Positions 32,229 to 41,665 are shown, numbered from the stretch's first letter. The stretch: 63,013 nucleotides of DNA from Verrucomicrobiota bacterium (GCA_016209525.1 JACQWK010000316.1:1-63013), one strand, 5' to 3'. Notes: generated from the sequence alone by a model not told the origin. Translations and numbers: made by a program.

Positions 32229-33773
32229 TTGCAACGATCCATTCACGCGGATAGCGTCTGCGGGCAAGTGCCAACTCCTTCGATCAATAGCGCACGCGCA
32301 GAACCCGCCGTTTCGAACGGGGGTGCAGGCTTGATCCCGACACTCACCTTGTTCACCACGATCATGCTGGTCGTGGGCGGGGTCATCGGCTCCGGAATCT
32401 TCCGCAAACCGGGCGTGATGGCGGGGCAATTGGGTTCGCCGGAACTCCTTCTGGGCGTCTGGCTGCTGGCCGGGATCATCACCCTCATGGGCGCGTTGAC
32501 CAACGCCGAGATCGCCGGAATGATCCCAGAGACAGGTGGTCAATATGTCTATTTTGACCGCATCTACGGGCCGTTCGCAGGCTTTCTCTATGGCTGGTCC
32601 ATCTTTTCCGTCATGCAAACCGGTTCGATTGCCGCGCTGGCTTATGTGTTTGCCGAGTACGCCGCAGCATTCTTTAGACTGCCCGACGTGACCGGCCCGG
32701 CGGCCTCGTTTTCGGTCTATCTGCCGTTCATTGGCCATGTCACTCCGCTCAAGGAGTCCGGCATCAAGGCCGTGGCCGCGGCCGTGATCATTGTGCTGAC
32801 CGCGGTCAATTACATCGGCACCAAGTTCGGCGGCTGGGTGCAGAACATTTTCACGTTCGCGAAGTTGGGCGGCATGTTCCTGCTCGTTCTCGCGGCCTTT
32901 TTTCTGCCGAACGGCGGCACCGTCTTGAATCTGCAGGCGGACAGTCCAGTCATTCAACCGCATGGACTGGCGTTGTGGGCCGCGCTTGCGGCCGGGCTGC
33001 AAGGAGCGTTTTGGGCCTATGACGGATGGAACAAAATCACTTTCGTTTCCGGCGAAGTGCTCGATCCGCAGCGAAACGTTCCTCGAAGCCTCTTCATCGG
33101 GATGTCCGCGGTGATGGCGGTTTACTTGCTCATGAATGCCGCCTACACTTTCGTCCTGCCCATCGACGCGATGGCGAGTTCGAAGCTGGTCGCGGCGGAC
33201 GTCGCCGAGAAATGTTTTCCGGGTGGAGGCAAATGGATCGCGCTCGTGGTCATGGTTTCAACGTTTGGCGCCGCCAACTCGTCGATTCTTTCCAGCGCGC
33301 GCGTTTATTTCTCCATGGCCCGGCGCAAGGTATTTCCCGGCTTTCTCGGCGTCGCTCATCCCAAATTTCACACGCCGGGTGCGGCGCTGATCCTGCAAGC
33401 GGGCTGGAGCCTCTTGCTCCTCTCGAGCGGGACCTTCGACACCTTGACCGACACGCTGATCTTCGTGAGCTGGATTTTTTACGGCGCGAGCGCCTACGGG
33501 GTGATTGCGCTTCGGCGCCGGGAACCTGAAACGCCGCGTCCTTACAAGGTGCCGGGCTATCCCGCGCTGCCCTGGATTTTCGTCCTGTTCTCGGTCGTGT
33601 TTCTGGTGCTCACGATCTACGGAGACATCACGAATTACCGCAATGCGGTTGCCGCCGGAAAACCCGCGATGGTTAATTCGGCCTTTGGCATCTTCCTCGT
33701 CTTGCTCGGAACGCCGATTTACCTGTGCTATAAGCTCAAGCGGAGCGCTTTTCCGAACTCTCGGCGGCAGTAG
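32229..33773 (+). CDS. APC-family amino acid permease
   Basis: 514 residues with about 12 membrane helices. The first helix contains the substrate-binding glycine motif VVGGVIGSGIFRKPG, and ALTNAEIAGMIPETGGQYVYF is typical of the LAT/APA branch. FWAYDGWNKITFVSGEVLDPQRNVPRSL is the diagnostic sixth-helix region. It imports or exchanges amino acids; the specificity is unknown. The first codon is a TTG at 32229 placed too close to an AGGAG, so a later start (GTG near 32271) is possible; residues before about 35 are not conserved. Confidence 0.9.
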   Translation: MQRSIHADSVCGQVPTPSINSARAEPAVSNGGAGLIPTLTLFTTIMLVVGGVIGSGIFRKPGVMAGQLGSPELLLGVWLLAGIITLMGALTNAEIAGMIPETGGQYVYFDRIYGPFAGFLYGWSIFSVMQTGSIAALAYVFAEYAAAFFRLPDVTGPAASFSVYLPFIGHVTPLKESGIKAVAAAVIIVLTAVNYIGTKFGGWVQNIFTFAKLGGMFLLVLAAFFLPNGGTVLNLQADSPVIQPHGLALWAALAAGLQGAFWAYDGWNKITFVSGEVLDPQRNVPRSLFIGMSAVMAVYLLMNAAYTFVLPIDAMASSKLVAADVAEKCFPGGGKWIALVVMVSTFGAANSSILSSARVYFSMARRKVFPGFLGVAHPKFHTPGAALILQAGWSLLLLSSGTFDTLTDTLIFVSWIFYGASAYGVIALRRREPETPRPYKVPGYPALPWIFVLFSVVFLVLTIYGDITNYRNAVAAGKPAMVNSAFGIFLVLLGTPIYLCYKLKRSAFPNSRRQ

Positions 33774-33958
33774 CGGCCGGAGTTCTGCCCAACGTAAAGC
33801 CGTCGTGCCGCGCCCGTCGAAACAGAGGGGAATCAACCTCCAAGAGCTGGGAGCTTAAACAGGAGATCACCGAGGAAGAAGAAATTCCAGCGACGGTCTG
33901 ATGAAACAGGTTTGATTTTCTTCAGAAAAGCCGGGAACATCGGCTTCGAAGCAACCGT

Positions 33959-35140
33959 ATGAACAACACCACCAAGTACCTCCTGGCCGCACTCTGTGCG
34001 CTTTCTGCTCCGCCTTCCCTCGCGGCTGAAGCCAAATCAAACGCGCTCAATCCTAAGGAAGCGTCCGAAGGCTGGATTCTCCTCTTCGACGGCGAGACGC
34101 AGTTTGGTTGGTCTCCGCGCGGCGAAGCTAAATGGACCGTCGCCGACGGCGTCATCAGCGCCGTCAAGGGCAGCGGGATTGGTTTTCTTAGCACCACGAC
34201 CGAGTTCGCCAATTACGCGCTCAAAGCGGAGTTCTGGGTCGATGACTCCGCCAACAGCGGCGTCTTCCTGCGCTGCCCCACCTCCGGTCCAATCTCCGGC
34301 TTCACCGCCTACGAAGTCAACATCTACGACAAACACGAGCAATGGCCGACCGGCAGCATCAACGAAGTCGGGCGCGCGACGAAGAAACTCCAGACCGTCG
34401 GCCGCTGGAATAGTTATGAAATCACGGCGGACGGCGATAACCTCGCGATCCGCCTGAATGGCGAAGAGACGCTTTCCGTGAAGGATTCGAAGCATGCGCG
34501 CGGGACCGTCGCGCTTCAGTATAACGGCCAAGGCGACGTCCGCTTTCGCAACATCAAGCTGAAGCCGCTCGGCTTGAAAAGCATCTTCAACGGAAAAGAT
34601 CTCTCCGGCTGGAAGGAAATCCCCGGCCGCAAGTCGGTTTACTCGGTCACGCCCGAAGGCTGGCTCAACGTCAGAAATGGAAACGGCGATCTGCAGACCG
34701 AGGCGGCTTACGGCGATTTCGTTTTCCAACTCGGGATCATTTCCAATGGCAAACACCTCAACAGCGGCGTCTTTTTCCGGGCCATCGCGGGCCAATTTTG
34801 GAGCGGCTACGAAAGCCAAATTCGCAACCAATGGACGGGCGACGATCGTTCCAAACCCGTGGACTACGGGACCGGCGGCATTTACAACCGCCAGCCGGCC
34901 CGCCGCGTCGTTTCCACAGACGGCGAATGGTTCACCAAGACCATCGTAGCGCACGGTCCGCACATGGCGGTCTGGATTAACGGAATTCAAGCCAGTGACT
35001 TCACGGACACGCGGCCACCGAACGAAAACGCCCGGCAAGGTTACCGGGCAAAAGCCGGAGTGCTAAGCCTCCAAGGCCACGATCCGACGACCGACCTTTC
35101 TTTCCGCAATATTCGCATCGCCGAATTGCCGACGAAATAA
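33959..35140 (+). CDS. Secreted protein with two DUF1080 domains
   Basis: 393 residues with a signal peptide (YLLAALCALSAPPSLAAEA). The first DUF1080 domain starts at GWILLFDGETQFGW and includes ANSGVFLRCPTSG and VGRWNSYEITADGDN; the second starts at LKSIFNGKDLSGWKEIPG and includes NSGVFFRAIAGQFWSGYESQI. The family adopts a concanavalin-like fold and includes 3-keto-glucoside hydrolases. The next gene, 29 bp on, is an exported Gfo/Idh/MocA oxidoreductase and then another double DUF1080 gene. A 3-keto-sugar route, oxidation followed by cleavage outside the cytoplasm, fits this set and is inference. Confidence 0.9.
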   Translation: MNNTTKYLLAALCALSAPPSLAAEAKSNALNPKEASEGWILLFDGETQFGWSPRGEAKWTVADGVISAVKGSGIGFLSTTTEFANYALKAEFWVDDSANSGVFLRCPTSGPISGFTAYEVNIYDKHEQWPTGSINEVGRATKKLQTVGRWNSYEITADGDNLAIRLNGEETLSVKDSKHARGTVALQYNGQGDVRFRNIKLKPLGLKSIFNGKDLSGWKEIPGRKSVYSVTPEGWLNVRNGNGDLQTEAAYGDFVFQLGIISNGKHLNSGVFFRAIAGQFWSGYESQIRNQWTGDDRSKPVDYGTGGIYNRQPARRVVSTDGEWFTKTIVAHGPHMAVWINGIQASDFTDTRPPNENARQGYRAKAGVLSLQGHDPTTDLSFRNIRIAELPTK

Positions 35141-35169
35141 TCGAAAACACTCAACCGTCATCGTTTCTT

Positions 35170-36489
35170 ATGAATACTTACCCGATCACTCGCCGCCAGT
35201 TCGTGAAAAAGTCCGCGCTGGCCACCAGCGCACTGACGCTTCCCTTCATCGCGACTCGAAATGTGCTCGGCGCGAATGAAAAATTAAACATTGCCGGGAT
35301 CGGCGTCGGCGGAAAAGGCGCGAGCGACATTGGCAACGTCGATCACGAAAACATCGTCGCGCTTTGCGACGTGGACGAAGCCAACGCATCCGCCACGTTC
35401 AAGAAATACCCGCACGCCAAACGCTTCAAAGATTTCCGCGTCATGCTGGAGAAGGAAGGCAAAGGGATCGATGCCGTAACTGTCTCAACGCCGGATCACA
35501 TGCACGCGCCGGCCTCCCTGCTGGCGATGAAAATGGGCAAACATGTTTATTGCCAGAAGCCGCTCACGCGCACCGTGTCCGAGGCGCGGCAAATGGCGGA
35601 AGCAGCCCGACGGCACAAGGTCGCCACGCAAATGGGGAACCAAGGCCACTGCAACCCTGAAACACGCCGGCTCGTCGAGCTGATACAAGCCGGCGCTCTT
35701 GGCCAAGTGAGCGAAGTCCACGTATGGACGGATCGACCGATCTGGCCACAAGGTATCGACCGGCCCAAAGAGCAGCCGCCAGTTCCCGCGACCTTGGACT
35801 GGGAGCTCTGGCTCGGCGTCGCGCCATGGCGGCCCTACCACAAAGCGTACGTCCCGTTCAGTTGGCGCGGTTTCTGGGATTTTGGCACGGGCGCGCTTGG
35901 CGACATGGCTTGCCACAATATGGATCTGCCATTCTTCTCCCTCGGCCTCCGTGATCCCTCGAGCGTCGAAGCGCGTTCGTCCGCGGTCAACAATGAGACC
36001 GCGCCAAGCTGGTCAATCATCACCTATGAATTCTCGGCGCGAGGCGGCAGTTCGCCTGTGAAGCTCATCTGGTATGACGGCGGCAAAAAACCTTCACGTG
36101 ATCTGGTCAAAGGCCGAGAGCTCCCCGGCAATGGCGTGGTCATGATCGGAGACAAAGACACGCTCTACGTTCCGAGCTACTGGGGAGGGGGTTCGTTCCT
36201 GTCCGGAGCCAAGATGGACGACTTCAAGAGCATTCCGCAGACTCTGCCGCGCTTGCCAGAGTTCGAGAAAAACCATCACCAGGAATGGCTCAACGCGTGC
36301 AAAGGCGGCTCCAAGGCTCTTTCAAACTTCGACTACTCCGGTCCCATGGCCGAAGCCGTCCTGTTGGGCAACGTGGCGTTGCGCGCGGGTAGGAAGCTCG
36401 AATGGAGCGCCAAGGAACTCAAAGTGACGAACGTTCTGGAAGCGAATCAGTACGTAAGAGCCCAATATCGCAATGGTTGGGAAACCTGA
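35170..36489 (+). CDS. TAT-exported Gfo/Idh/MocA oxidoreductase
   Basis: 439 residues. The N-terminus TRRQFVKKSALATSALTLPF is a twin-arginine signal; export folded with bound NAD(P) is expected. A Rossmann fold follows (LNIAGIGVGGKGASDI, IVALCDVDE), with the conserved DAVTVSTPDHMHAPASLLAMKMGKHVYCQKPLTRTVSEAR region (the EKP motif reads QKP here). The C-terminal domain has GALGDMACHNMDLPF, with its DxxxH pair, and the Verrucomicrobia/Planctomycetes-type C-terminus. Typical substrates are sugars or glycosides oxidised at C3. Position between two DUF1080 genes supports a shared pathway. Confidence 0.92.
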   Translation: MNTYPITRRQFVKKSALATSALTLPFIATRNVLGANEKLNIAGIGVGGKGASDIGNVDHENIVALCDVDEANASATFKKYPHAKRFKDFRVMLEKEGKGIDAVTVSTPDHMHAPASLLAMKMGKHVYCQKPLTRTVSEARQMAEAARRHKVATQMGNQGHCNPETRRLVELIQAGALGQVSEVHVWTDRPIWPQGIDRPKEQPPVPATLDWELWLGVAPWRPYHKAYVPFSWRGFWDFGTGALGDMACHNMDLPFFSLGLRDPSSVEARSSAVNNETAPSWSIITYEFSARGGSSPVKLIWYDGGKKPSRDLVKGRELPGNGVVMIGDKDTLYVPSYWGGGSFLSGAKMDDFKSIPQTLPRLPEFEKNHHQEWLNACKGGSKALSNFDYSGPMAEAVLLGNVALRAGRKLEWSAKELKVTNVLEANQYVRAQYRNGWET

Positions 36490-36665
36490 GACTTAACATG
36501 AACTCCAAATTGGGGAGCACACGCACGCTCGCGTGCTCCGACCCGCGCCACGGCAGACGGAAGGTGGACGCCATGAAAGACGGCTTACGTTCGGAGAAAC
36601 CTATGACGACAAGAATCAACCGGATCGACGTGGAGAGTGGCATCCTGACCCGGGAATTTCACAAA

Positions 36666-36804
36666 CTCGTAGCGCAGATTTTGAATCTGCCGTATCGCAG
36701 GCTTGCAGCCTGCGCCGGCTCGACATCTCCGAACAGGCCCTTGCGTTCGACGCCCGGCCGACTGCAAGTCGGCGATACGGCAGACTGCAAGTTTGCGCTA
36801 CGAG
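36666..36804. repeat. Long hairpin repeat, CTCGTAGCGCAGATTTTGAA type
   Basis: Left arm CTCGTAGCGCAGATTTTGAA plus TCTGCCGTATCG and right arm CGATACGGCAGACTGCAAGT plus TTGCGCTACGAG. It is the second copy of the 7876-8009 design. It accounts for most of the artificial upstream extension of the following DUF1080 frame. Confidence 0.85.
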
Positions 36805-36866
36805 GACTTGGAGCCACAATTGCTCAAATAGCGCGTGAAATATCCTGGCTCAAAGCGGGCCGGAAC

Positions 36867-38270
36867 ATGGGTGGCAGATTTCCTGCCTGCGGATTCGGGC
36901 AGCGTCTTGCCGACCGCGCGCCAGGGCAAGTACGCCCCGCCGACGATCAGAAAAGATGTCTTCCCCACGTGATTGGACTGGCTCTCGGCTTCGCCTTGGT
37001 TGCGGCTTCGCAAAGTGCGGAATCTGATTTCAGGCCGCTGTTCAGCGGACGTGACCTGGCGGGTTGGGCCAACGTGAACTGCGCGCCGAACACATTCACA
37101 GTCCGCGAGGGAATGATCGTTTCGACCGGCATTCCCACCGGAGTTTTGCGCACGGACCGCCAGTACGAAAACTTTGAGCTGGAGCTGGAGTGGCGGCACA
37201 TGCAGCAAGGCGGCAACGCGGGACTGTTCGTTTGGAGCGCGCCTACCACAGCGCCCGGTGTCCCTTTCACCAAGTCCATCGAAGTTCAAATTCTGGACGG
37301 CCGGAATTCGGACACTTACACGAGTCATGGAGATGTTTTCGCCATTCACGGCGCAAGCTTCAAACCGGACCGCCCCCATCCCCAAGGCTGGATGCGTTGT
37401 TTGCCCAGCGAACAGCGGGCCAATCCTGCGGGCGAATGGAATCACTACCGCGTCGTCTGCAACAACGGCGACATCAAACTCGCCGTCAACGGCAAGATCG
37501 TTTCCGGCGGTTTCGACACCAAGCCGCGCAAGGGTTACATCTGTCTGGAAGCCGAAGGGTCCGAATGCCATTTCCGCAATATCCGCATCCGTGAATTGCC
37601 GTCCTCAAATCCGAGTCCGGAAGAAGTCGCGCCGCTCGACGCGGGCTTCAAATCGCTCTACACCGGCATTGATCTTGCGGGTTGGAGGCAAGAGCCCGGA
37701 CACACCGGGCATTGGCAGCCGAAGGATTGGATTCTGGACTACGACGGCAAGAGCGCGGCGCCGGACCCGAATCTGTGGTCCCAGAAGGAATACGGAGACT
37801 TTGTGCTTATCTGTGACTGGAGATTCCGAGATAAGGGTGCCAAAACGAACCGGCCCGTGATCCTGCCGAATGGGGATCAAGCTCGCGATGAGCAAGGCAA
37901 CCCGAAAGCAATTGAAGTGCTGGACGCGGGCGACAGCGGCATTTATTTGCGTGGGAACAGCAAGAGCCAAGTCAATATTTGGTGCTGGCCCATCGGTTCC
38001 GCAGAGGTGTATGGCTACCGCACCGATTCGAACATGCCGCCGGACGTCCGCTCGGCAGTGACCCCGAAGATGAAGGCCGACAAACCCATCGGCCAATGGA
38101 ATCGCTTTGAGATTACGATGAAAGGGGACCGGTTGACCGTCGTTCTCAATGAAAAAACCGTGATTGAAAACGCCCGGCTGCCGGGAGTCCCCAAGCGCGG
38201 TCCCATCGCCTTGCAGCATCACGGCGATCCTGTGCAATTCGCCAATCTCTACATCAAGGAACTTAACTGA
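36867..38270 (+). CDS. Secreted protein with two DUF1080 domains (second copy)
   Basis: The first DUF1080 domain starts at FRPLFSGRDLAGWANVN and includes GNAGLFVWSAPTT and SIEVQILDGRNSDTYTSHGDVF; the second starts at FKSLYTGIDLAGWRQEPG and includes DAGDSGIYLRGNSKSQVNIW, and the end is QFANLYIKELN. The signal segment is VIGLALGFALVAASQSAES. ATG 36867 adds 34 unconserved residues before it; the GTG at 36969 opens the signal segment itself but would leave it without a basic start, so the start is open. It follows the Gfo gene by 380 bp of repeat. Same presumed glycan or keto-sugar function as the 33959 gene. Confidence 0.87.
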   Translation: MGGRFPACGFGQRLADRAPGQVRPADDQKRCLPHVIGLALGFALVAASQSAESDFRPLFSGRDLAGWANVNCAPNTFTVREGMIVSTGIPTGVLRTDRQYENFELELEWRHMQQGGNAGLFVWSAPTTAPGVPFTKSIEVQILDGRNSDTYTSHGDVFAIHGASFKPDRPHPQGWMRCLPSEQRANPAGEWNHYRVVCNNGDIKLAVNGKIVSGGFDTKPRKGYICLEAEGSECHFRNIRIRELPSSNPSPEEVAPLDAGFKSLYTGIDLAGWRQEPGHTGHWQPKDWILDYDGKSAAPDPNLWSQKEYGDFVLICDWRFRDKGAKTNRPVILPNGDQARDEQGNPKAIEVLDAGDSGIYLRGNSKSQVNIWCWPIGSAEVYGYRTDSNMPPDVRSAVTPKMKADKPIGQWNRFEITMKGDRLTVVLNEKTVIENARLPGVPKRGPIALQHHGDPVQFANLYIKELN

Positions 38271-38299
38271 GAGAGTGTTTCAAGCGCCGGTTCCTCGGC

Positions 38300-38505
38300 G
38301 TAGGGCAGGCTTCCAGCCTGCTTCGGTGTTTTTGAACAGTTCAAAAGAAACTCGCCACGAAACATGCCCTTCACCCCATCCGATGGGGATAGAGTGTCCG
38401 TGGGCGGGTGAGGAGTGTCTATCAACCTCTGAATTCATTCAGAATTCTGAAGTCATGAACAGGGATTCGCAACAGCATCCTGGACAGGCAAGATGCCTGC
38501 CCTAC
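38300..38505. repeat. Composite inverted repeat with a CACCCCATCCGATGGGG centre
   Basis: Outer arms GTAGGGCAGGCTTCCAGCCT and GGCAAGATGCCTGCCCTAC surround CTTCACCCCATCCGATGGGG ATAGAGTGTCCG, the uninterrupted form of the repeat that carries an insert at 25249. The ATG at 38493 of the next gene lies inside the right arm. Confidence 0.8.
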
Positions 38506-40163
38506 TCTGGAAACACGATTTGAACGAAAAGGGATTCAAGATCGCGGTCGTCGTCGAAGAATTGATCGTAGCCGGGGTTTCGCTCTGCACGGTTGATCTG
38601 GCTCAGGCTCTCGCCAAGATCGGGTACGACGTGACGTTGTTCGTCTTGAGAAAGCCGGATTACGAGGTGAGCCGCCAAGAGAGACTGTCGGTTGTGTCTT
38701 TCGACACGCCCGTTCCACTAGTTCAACTTTCCAAGCTGCTGGCCGATTTCGACGCCATCATTGTGAGCAACGGCGTCGCGTTGCCCTTCGGCTTTGAAGC
38801 CGCCAGGCACACCGCCAAGGCCCTCATCGTGGAATGGCTCCATGGCGAAGTCCGAGCGCGCCAATGTCCCGCGGTCGATTTCACGGTGGCCGTTTCTGAG
38901 CCGATCTTCAGAAATATGCAGGCCGCGGAACATGACCTCTTCATTCCCAACGGGGTCAATCTTTCGAAATTTTATCCCGCCCAGCGGCAGAGCCGTCCTC
39001 GCGTCCGGCTGATTCAAATCGCACGAGAATGGAAGACGATGGGCCCCGATCTGGGTGAGCTTGGACCGGAGCTTGTCCGCGAAGGATTGCCGGTCGAAGC
39101 CCACATCGTCGGCAGAAATGGTCCTTCATCAGAGCACGTGACTTTTCACGGCGTCCGCTCGGACGTTGCGCCGGTCCTCCGAGAGGCCGACATCCTTCTT
39201 CACCTGCCGGAGATGGAGACGTTCGGATTGCCGGCGATTGAAGCCATGGCCAGCGGCGTCATCCCTATCGTGTCGAATGTGGGTGGCCTGCCCAGTTCCG
39301 TGGTTCATGGGGTCACTGGATACGTGGTCGGCTTTGGCGAGAAGTTGGCGGTGCGGCAGCTCATCACCGAGCTCGTCCGAAAGATCAACGAGAATCATCC
39401 GGACATTGGCCGCATAAAAGCGAACGGGCTCCGAAGGGTCAGGCAGCACTTCGACATCATCGGAACCGCTCGCCGGATTGGGCAGCGCATTCAGGAATTG
39501 GCGCTGCGCCTCCCCAGAAAACATCGCTCGACCGCCTATCCGTTTTCATTCATCGGACCGGTTCTCTACTACATTCTGGGCCGAGAGGATCAATATCTGA
39601 CGGCAATGTCCGACATGCTCAACGCGCCGGATCTCACTGAAGCGCTGGGGAACTGGAAAATCTTCCGCAGCGCCCTTGGCCACGAGTGGAAGGATGTCTC
39701 GCCAAATACTTGGAAGTTGCTGGACGCCGTGTATGCAACGGTGACGAAGGACGCTTCCGAGGCTGCCTTCCAACGAAAGGCTGTCTGTTCCTTTTGGCTT
39801 TCCTTCTTGGCGCTGGTGCTCGAGCGTTATGAGTTGCTCTGCGACTTCCTCTGCGCCGGCGACGCTCGAAAAGAAGCCCTCGGAGGCGCGCTGCCCCGGC
39901 GCGCACTGGCAACAATCAGCTTCAGCCTGGCCGTTTCTCTTCTGGACGTTCTCGGCGTGGAGATCGACTCCAAGCTTCTCGAAGCCAAGGAGCATATCCA
40001 AAAATGCTATTACTTGAACGAATTCGACCGCATCGCGGCTTGGGAACTCGGCGAGGATTTGCTCGAAAACGTTTTTCGCGCAGCCAATCATCCGGAGTTG
40101 CTTCGGTCACTCAGGGCCATGGAGGCAAACAGAGCTCAGCCGCGGAGCCGCGGCAGAGCATAG
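38493..40163 (+). CDS. Glycosyltransferase family 4-type protein with an extra C-terminal domain
   Basis: 556 residues by the ATG at 38493, but that ATG is part of a repeat arm; the TTG at 38520 (NEKGFKIAVVVEEL) is a likely alternative. A GT-B fold: the N-domain IAVVVEELIVAGVSLCTVDLA replaces the usual glycine-rich loop, and the C-domain has the donor-binding EMETFGLPAIEAMASGVIPIVSN (E-x7-E) plus GVTGYVV. After about residue 340 there is an additional helical region of about 200 residues (YYILGREDQYLTAMSDML onward) that I do not recognise. It transfers an unknown sugar, probably for surface polysaccharide. It stands alone, with no other polymer genes beside it. Confidence 0.88.
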   Translation: MPALLWKHDLNEKGFKIAVVVEELIVAGVSLCTVDLAQALAKIGYDVTLFVLRKPDYEVSRQERLSVVSFDTPVPLVQLSKLLADFDAIIVSNGVALPFGFEAARHTAKALIVEWLHGEVRARQCPAVDFTVAVSEPIFRNMQAAEHDLFIPNGVNLSKFYPAQRQSRPRVRLIQIAREWKTMGPDLGELGPELVREGLPVEAHIVGRNGPSSEHVTFHGVRSDVAPVLREADILLHLPEMETFGLPAIEAMASGVIPIVSNVGGLPSSVVHGVTGYVVGFGEKLAVRQLITELVRKINENHPDIGRIKANGLRRVRQHFDIIGTARRIGQRIQELALRLPRKHRSTAYPFSFIGPVLYYILGREDQYLTAMSDMLNAPDLTEALGNWKIFRSALGHEWKDVSPNTWKLLDAVYATVTKDASEAAFQRKAVCSFWLSFLALVLERYELLCDFLCAGDARKEALGGALPRRALATISFSLAVSLLDVLGVEIDSKLLEAKEHIQKCYYLNEFDRIAAWELGEDLLENVFRAANHPELLRSLRAMEANRAQPRSRGRA

Positions 40164-40248
40164 CCCACGGCGTGAGCTGTGGGATCGCCATGTCCCCACG
40201 TTCGACAGCCCCGGACGGAGCGACAGAAGTTCGACAGTCGGCAGACTT

Positions 40249-40770
40249 CTATTCACCGGCGGGCTTTTCCACAAACTCGACCTCATCCTGGCAGCACATG
40301 CACGGGCCGGGGATCACCGTCTTGATCGCGCAGACCGTGCAGTAGTAGTAGAGATCGTAAACTTGGCCGTCACGCACCGACCCGACAGGAATGGCGTCCA
40401 GAATGTGGGTTTTGGGCAGAAGCCGCCCTCGCACGATCAATTCCCTTTCGTGGAGCCGCTTGTCGGCGAAAAACGCCTCAGAGGTCCGGGTGCGGAGCAA
40501 CGTGTAATAGATTCCTTCGTTCGTTCTAAATCCGTAGAGATGTTCGTGGCTGGCTGGCAAAGAGGTTCGATAGAGCCGATGCATTTCTTCAGCCAGGCAG
40601 ACGATTCTTCCGCGAAATTGAATTTCGTGGGTCTCCGCCGTTCCGTTGACCTCCGGCCCTTCGCTTTGCTGGCCTTGGTCGCCAGCGGCTGCGCCGGACG
40701 CCACCAATCCGAAGCTCAGGCCCACTGCAACGCCAGCAAACCAAAGTCTTTTGCCTGAGCCAGATCTTAG
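40249..40770 (-). CDS. Secreted cysteine-rich hypothetical protein, start uncertain
   Basis: About 170 residues with a signal peptide (RLWFAGVAVGLSFGLVASGAAA). The mature part contains IQFRGRIVCLAEEMHRLY, GFRTNEGIYYTLLRT and a C-terminal cysteine cluster, YYYCTVCAIKTVIPGPCMCC, able to bind a metal. The reading frame is open far upstream, but from 40769 on it is a palindromic repeat, and no good ATG, GTG or TTG lies between the repeat and the signal peptide. The repeat may have replaced the original start. I do not recognise a characterised family. Confidence 0.65.
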   Translation of the reverse strand, partial: LRSGSGKRLWFAGVAVGLSFGLVASGAAAGDQGQQSEGPEVNGTAETHEIQFRGRIVCLAEEMHRLYRTSLPASHEHLYGFRTNEGIYYTLLRTRTSEAFFADKRLHERELIVRGRLLPKTHILDAIPVGSVRDGQVYDLYYYCTVCAIKTVIPGPCMCCQDEVEFVEKPAGE

Positions 40771-40914
40771 AGGTAGGGACGGCGCGCCTGCGCTGTCCCC
40801 GCCGCGTGCGGCGGGGGAGCAGCGCGACGCGGCACTGTAAGAATCACCCCTTCTGTGCACAAGAGTTCCGTGCCTGCACGGCGCGGGGACGCCGCGGCGC
40901 GGCATCCCTACCTC
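40769..40914. repeat. Long inverted repeat, GAGGTAGGGACGGCG type
   Basis: Ends AGAGGTAGGGACGGCGCGCC and GGCGCGGCATCCCTACCTC pair, with inner GC-rich arms (CCGCCGCGTGCGGCGG; CCGTGCCTGCACGG). Relatives are at 44827-44969 and in the core of the element at 54808-54969. Confidence 0.8.
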
Positions 40915-41032
40915 GTTTGGTCTGTAATTTGCGGAGTCGAAAAGCGGCACGCATACTTTCGTCACGCCCCGTTTCCAAAGCGCCAGAACATTCTTCATCT
41001 TCGCAGAATTTTGGTTCAAAAACCTATTCCGC

Positions 41033-41665
41033 TCAACTGAAAACGCGAGAGGAAGCAGCCAACGCCAACGCCCGCTCGTAATCCGACGGATGGTCGATAT
41101 CAACCTCGAGACCTGGGTCGTTGATTTCGCAAAATGCCCGATCCACAGACATCGCTTGGAGAAATCTGCTGAGGTCCTGCTCCCCAGTCGTCCCAAGTCG
41201 GCCAAATGCCTTCGCCGGGAGCACGACAGGATGCTTGCGATGTTCTTGCCAGAGGGGTTGGCAAATCTTTTCCGGGTGGGCTCTGGCGAACTCCAACAAG
41301 GCGCGCAAAGTCTCCGCTTTCAAATGCGGCTGATCCCCCAGCGTAATCGCCCAGTGGCTGAGTTCCGTCCGCCAGCCGGACCATCTCGCGGCGCATTGGA
41401 TCGAACTGAACATGCCCCGGGTGGGGTCCGGATTGAACACGCGGGCTTCCTGAGGAAACTGCAAGCCATCCAGTTCCGCGCTCAGCGCCGTGTCTCCTTG
41501 GGCGCAGACGACCACGACTTGTTCCGCGCTCTGGCGTTTCCATTGGGCGATGAGGTGGCCGACCACAGTCGTTGCGCCCCAGGGAAGCAGTAGTTTTGGC
41601 CGGCCCATCCGTGATGAAGCGCCGGCGGCCAAAATGACCACGCCGAGTCGAAAGTCCGCGCTCAC
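41033..41665 (-). CDS. Molybdopterin cytidylyltransferase-like NTP transferase (MocA-type)
   Basis: 210 residues. A nucleotidyltransferase fold of the MobA/MocA class: the N-terminal GVVILAAGASSRMGRPKLLLPW loop binds CTP or GTP, HWAITLGDQPHLKAETL supplies the metal-binding Asp, and HPVVLPAKAFGRL and DIDHPSDYERAL complete the family pattern. MocA adds CMP to the molybdenum cofactor for xanthine-dehydrogenase-type hydroxylases. The neighbouring XdhC gene on the same strand (about 165 bp upstream) strongly supports that role. No hydroxylase subunits are in the window. Confidence 0.88.
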   Translation of the reverse strand: MSADFRLGVVILAAGASSRMGRPKLLLPWGATTVVGHLIAQWKRQSAEQVVVVCAQGDTALSAELDGLQFPQEARVFNPDPTRGMFSSIQCAARWSGWRTELSHWAITLGDQPHLKAETLRALLEFARAHPEKICQPLWQEHRKHPVVLPAKAFGRLGTTGEQDLSRFLQAMSVDRAFCEINDPGLEVDIDHPSDYERALALAASSRVFS

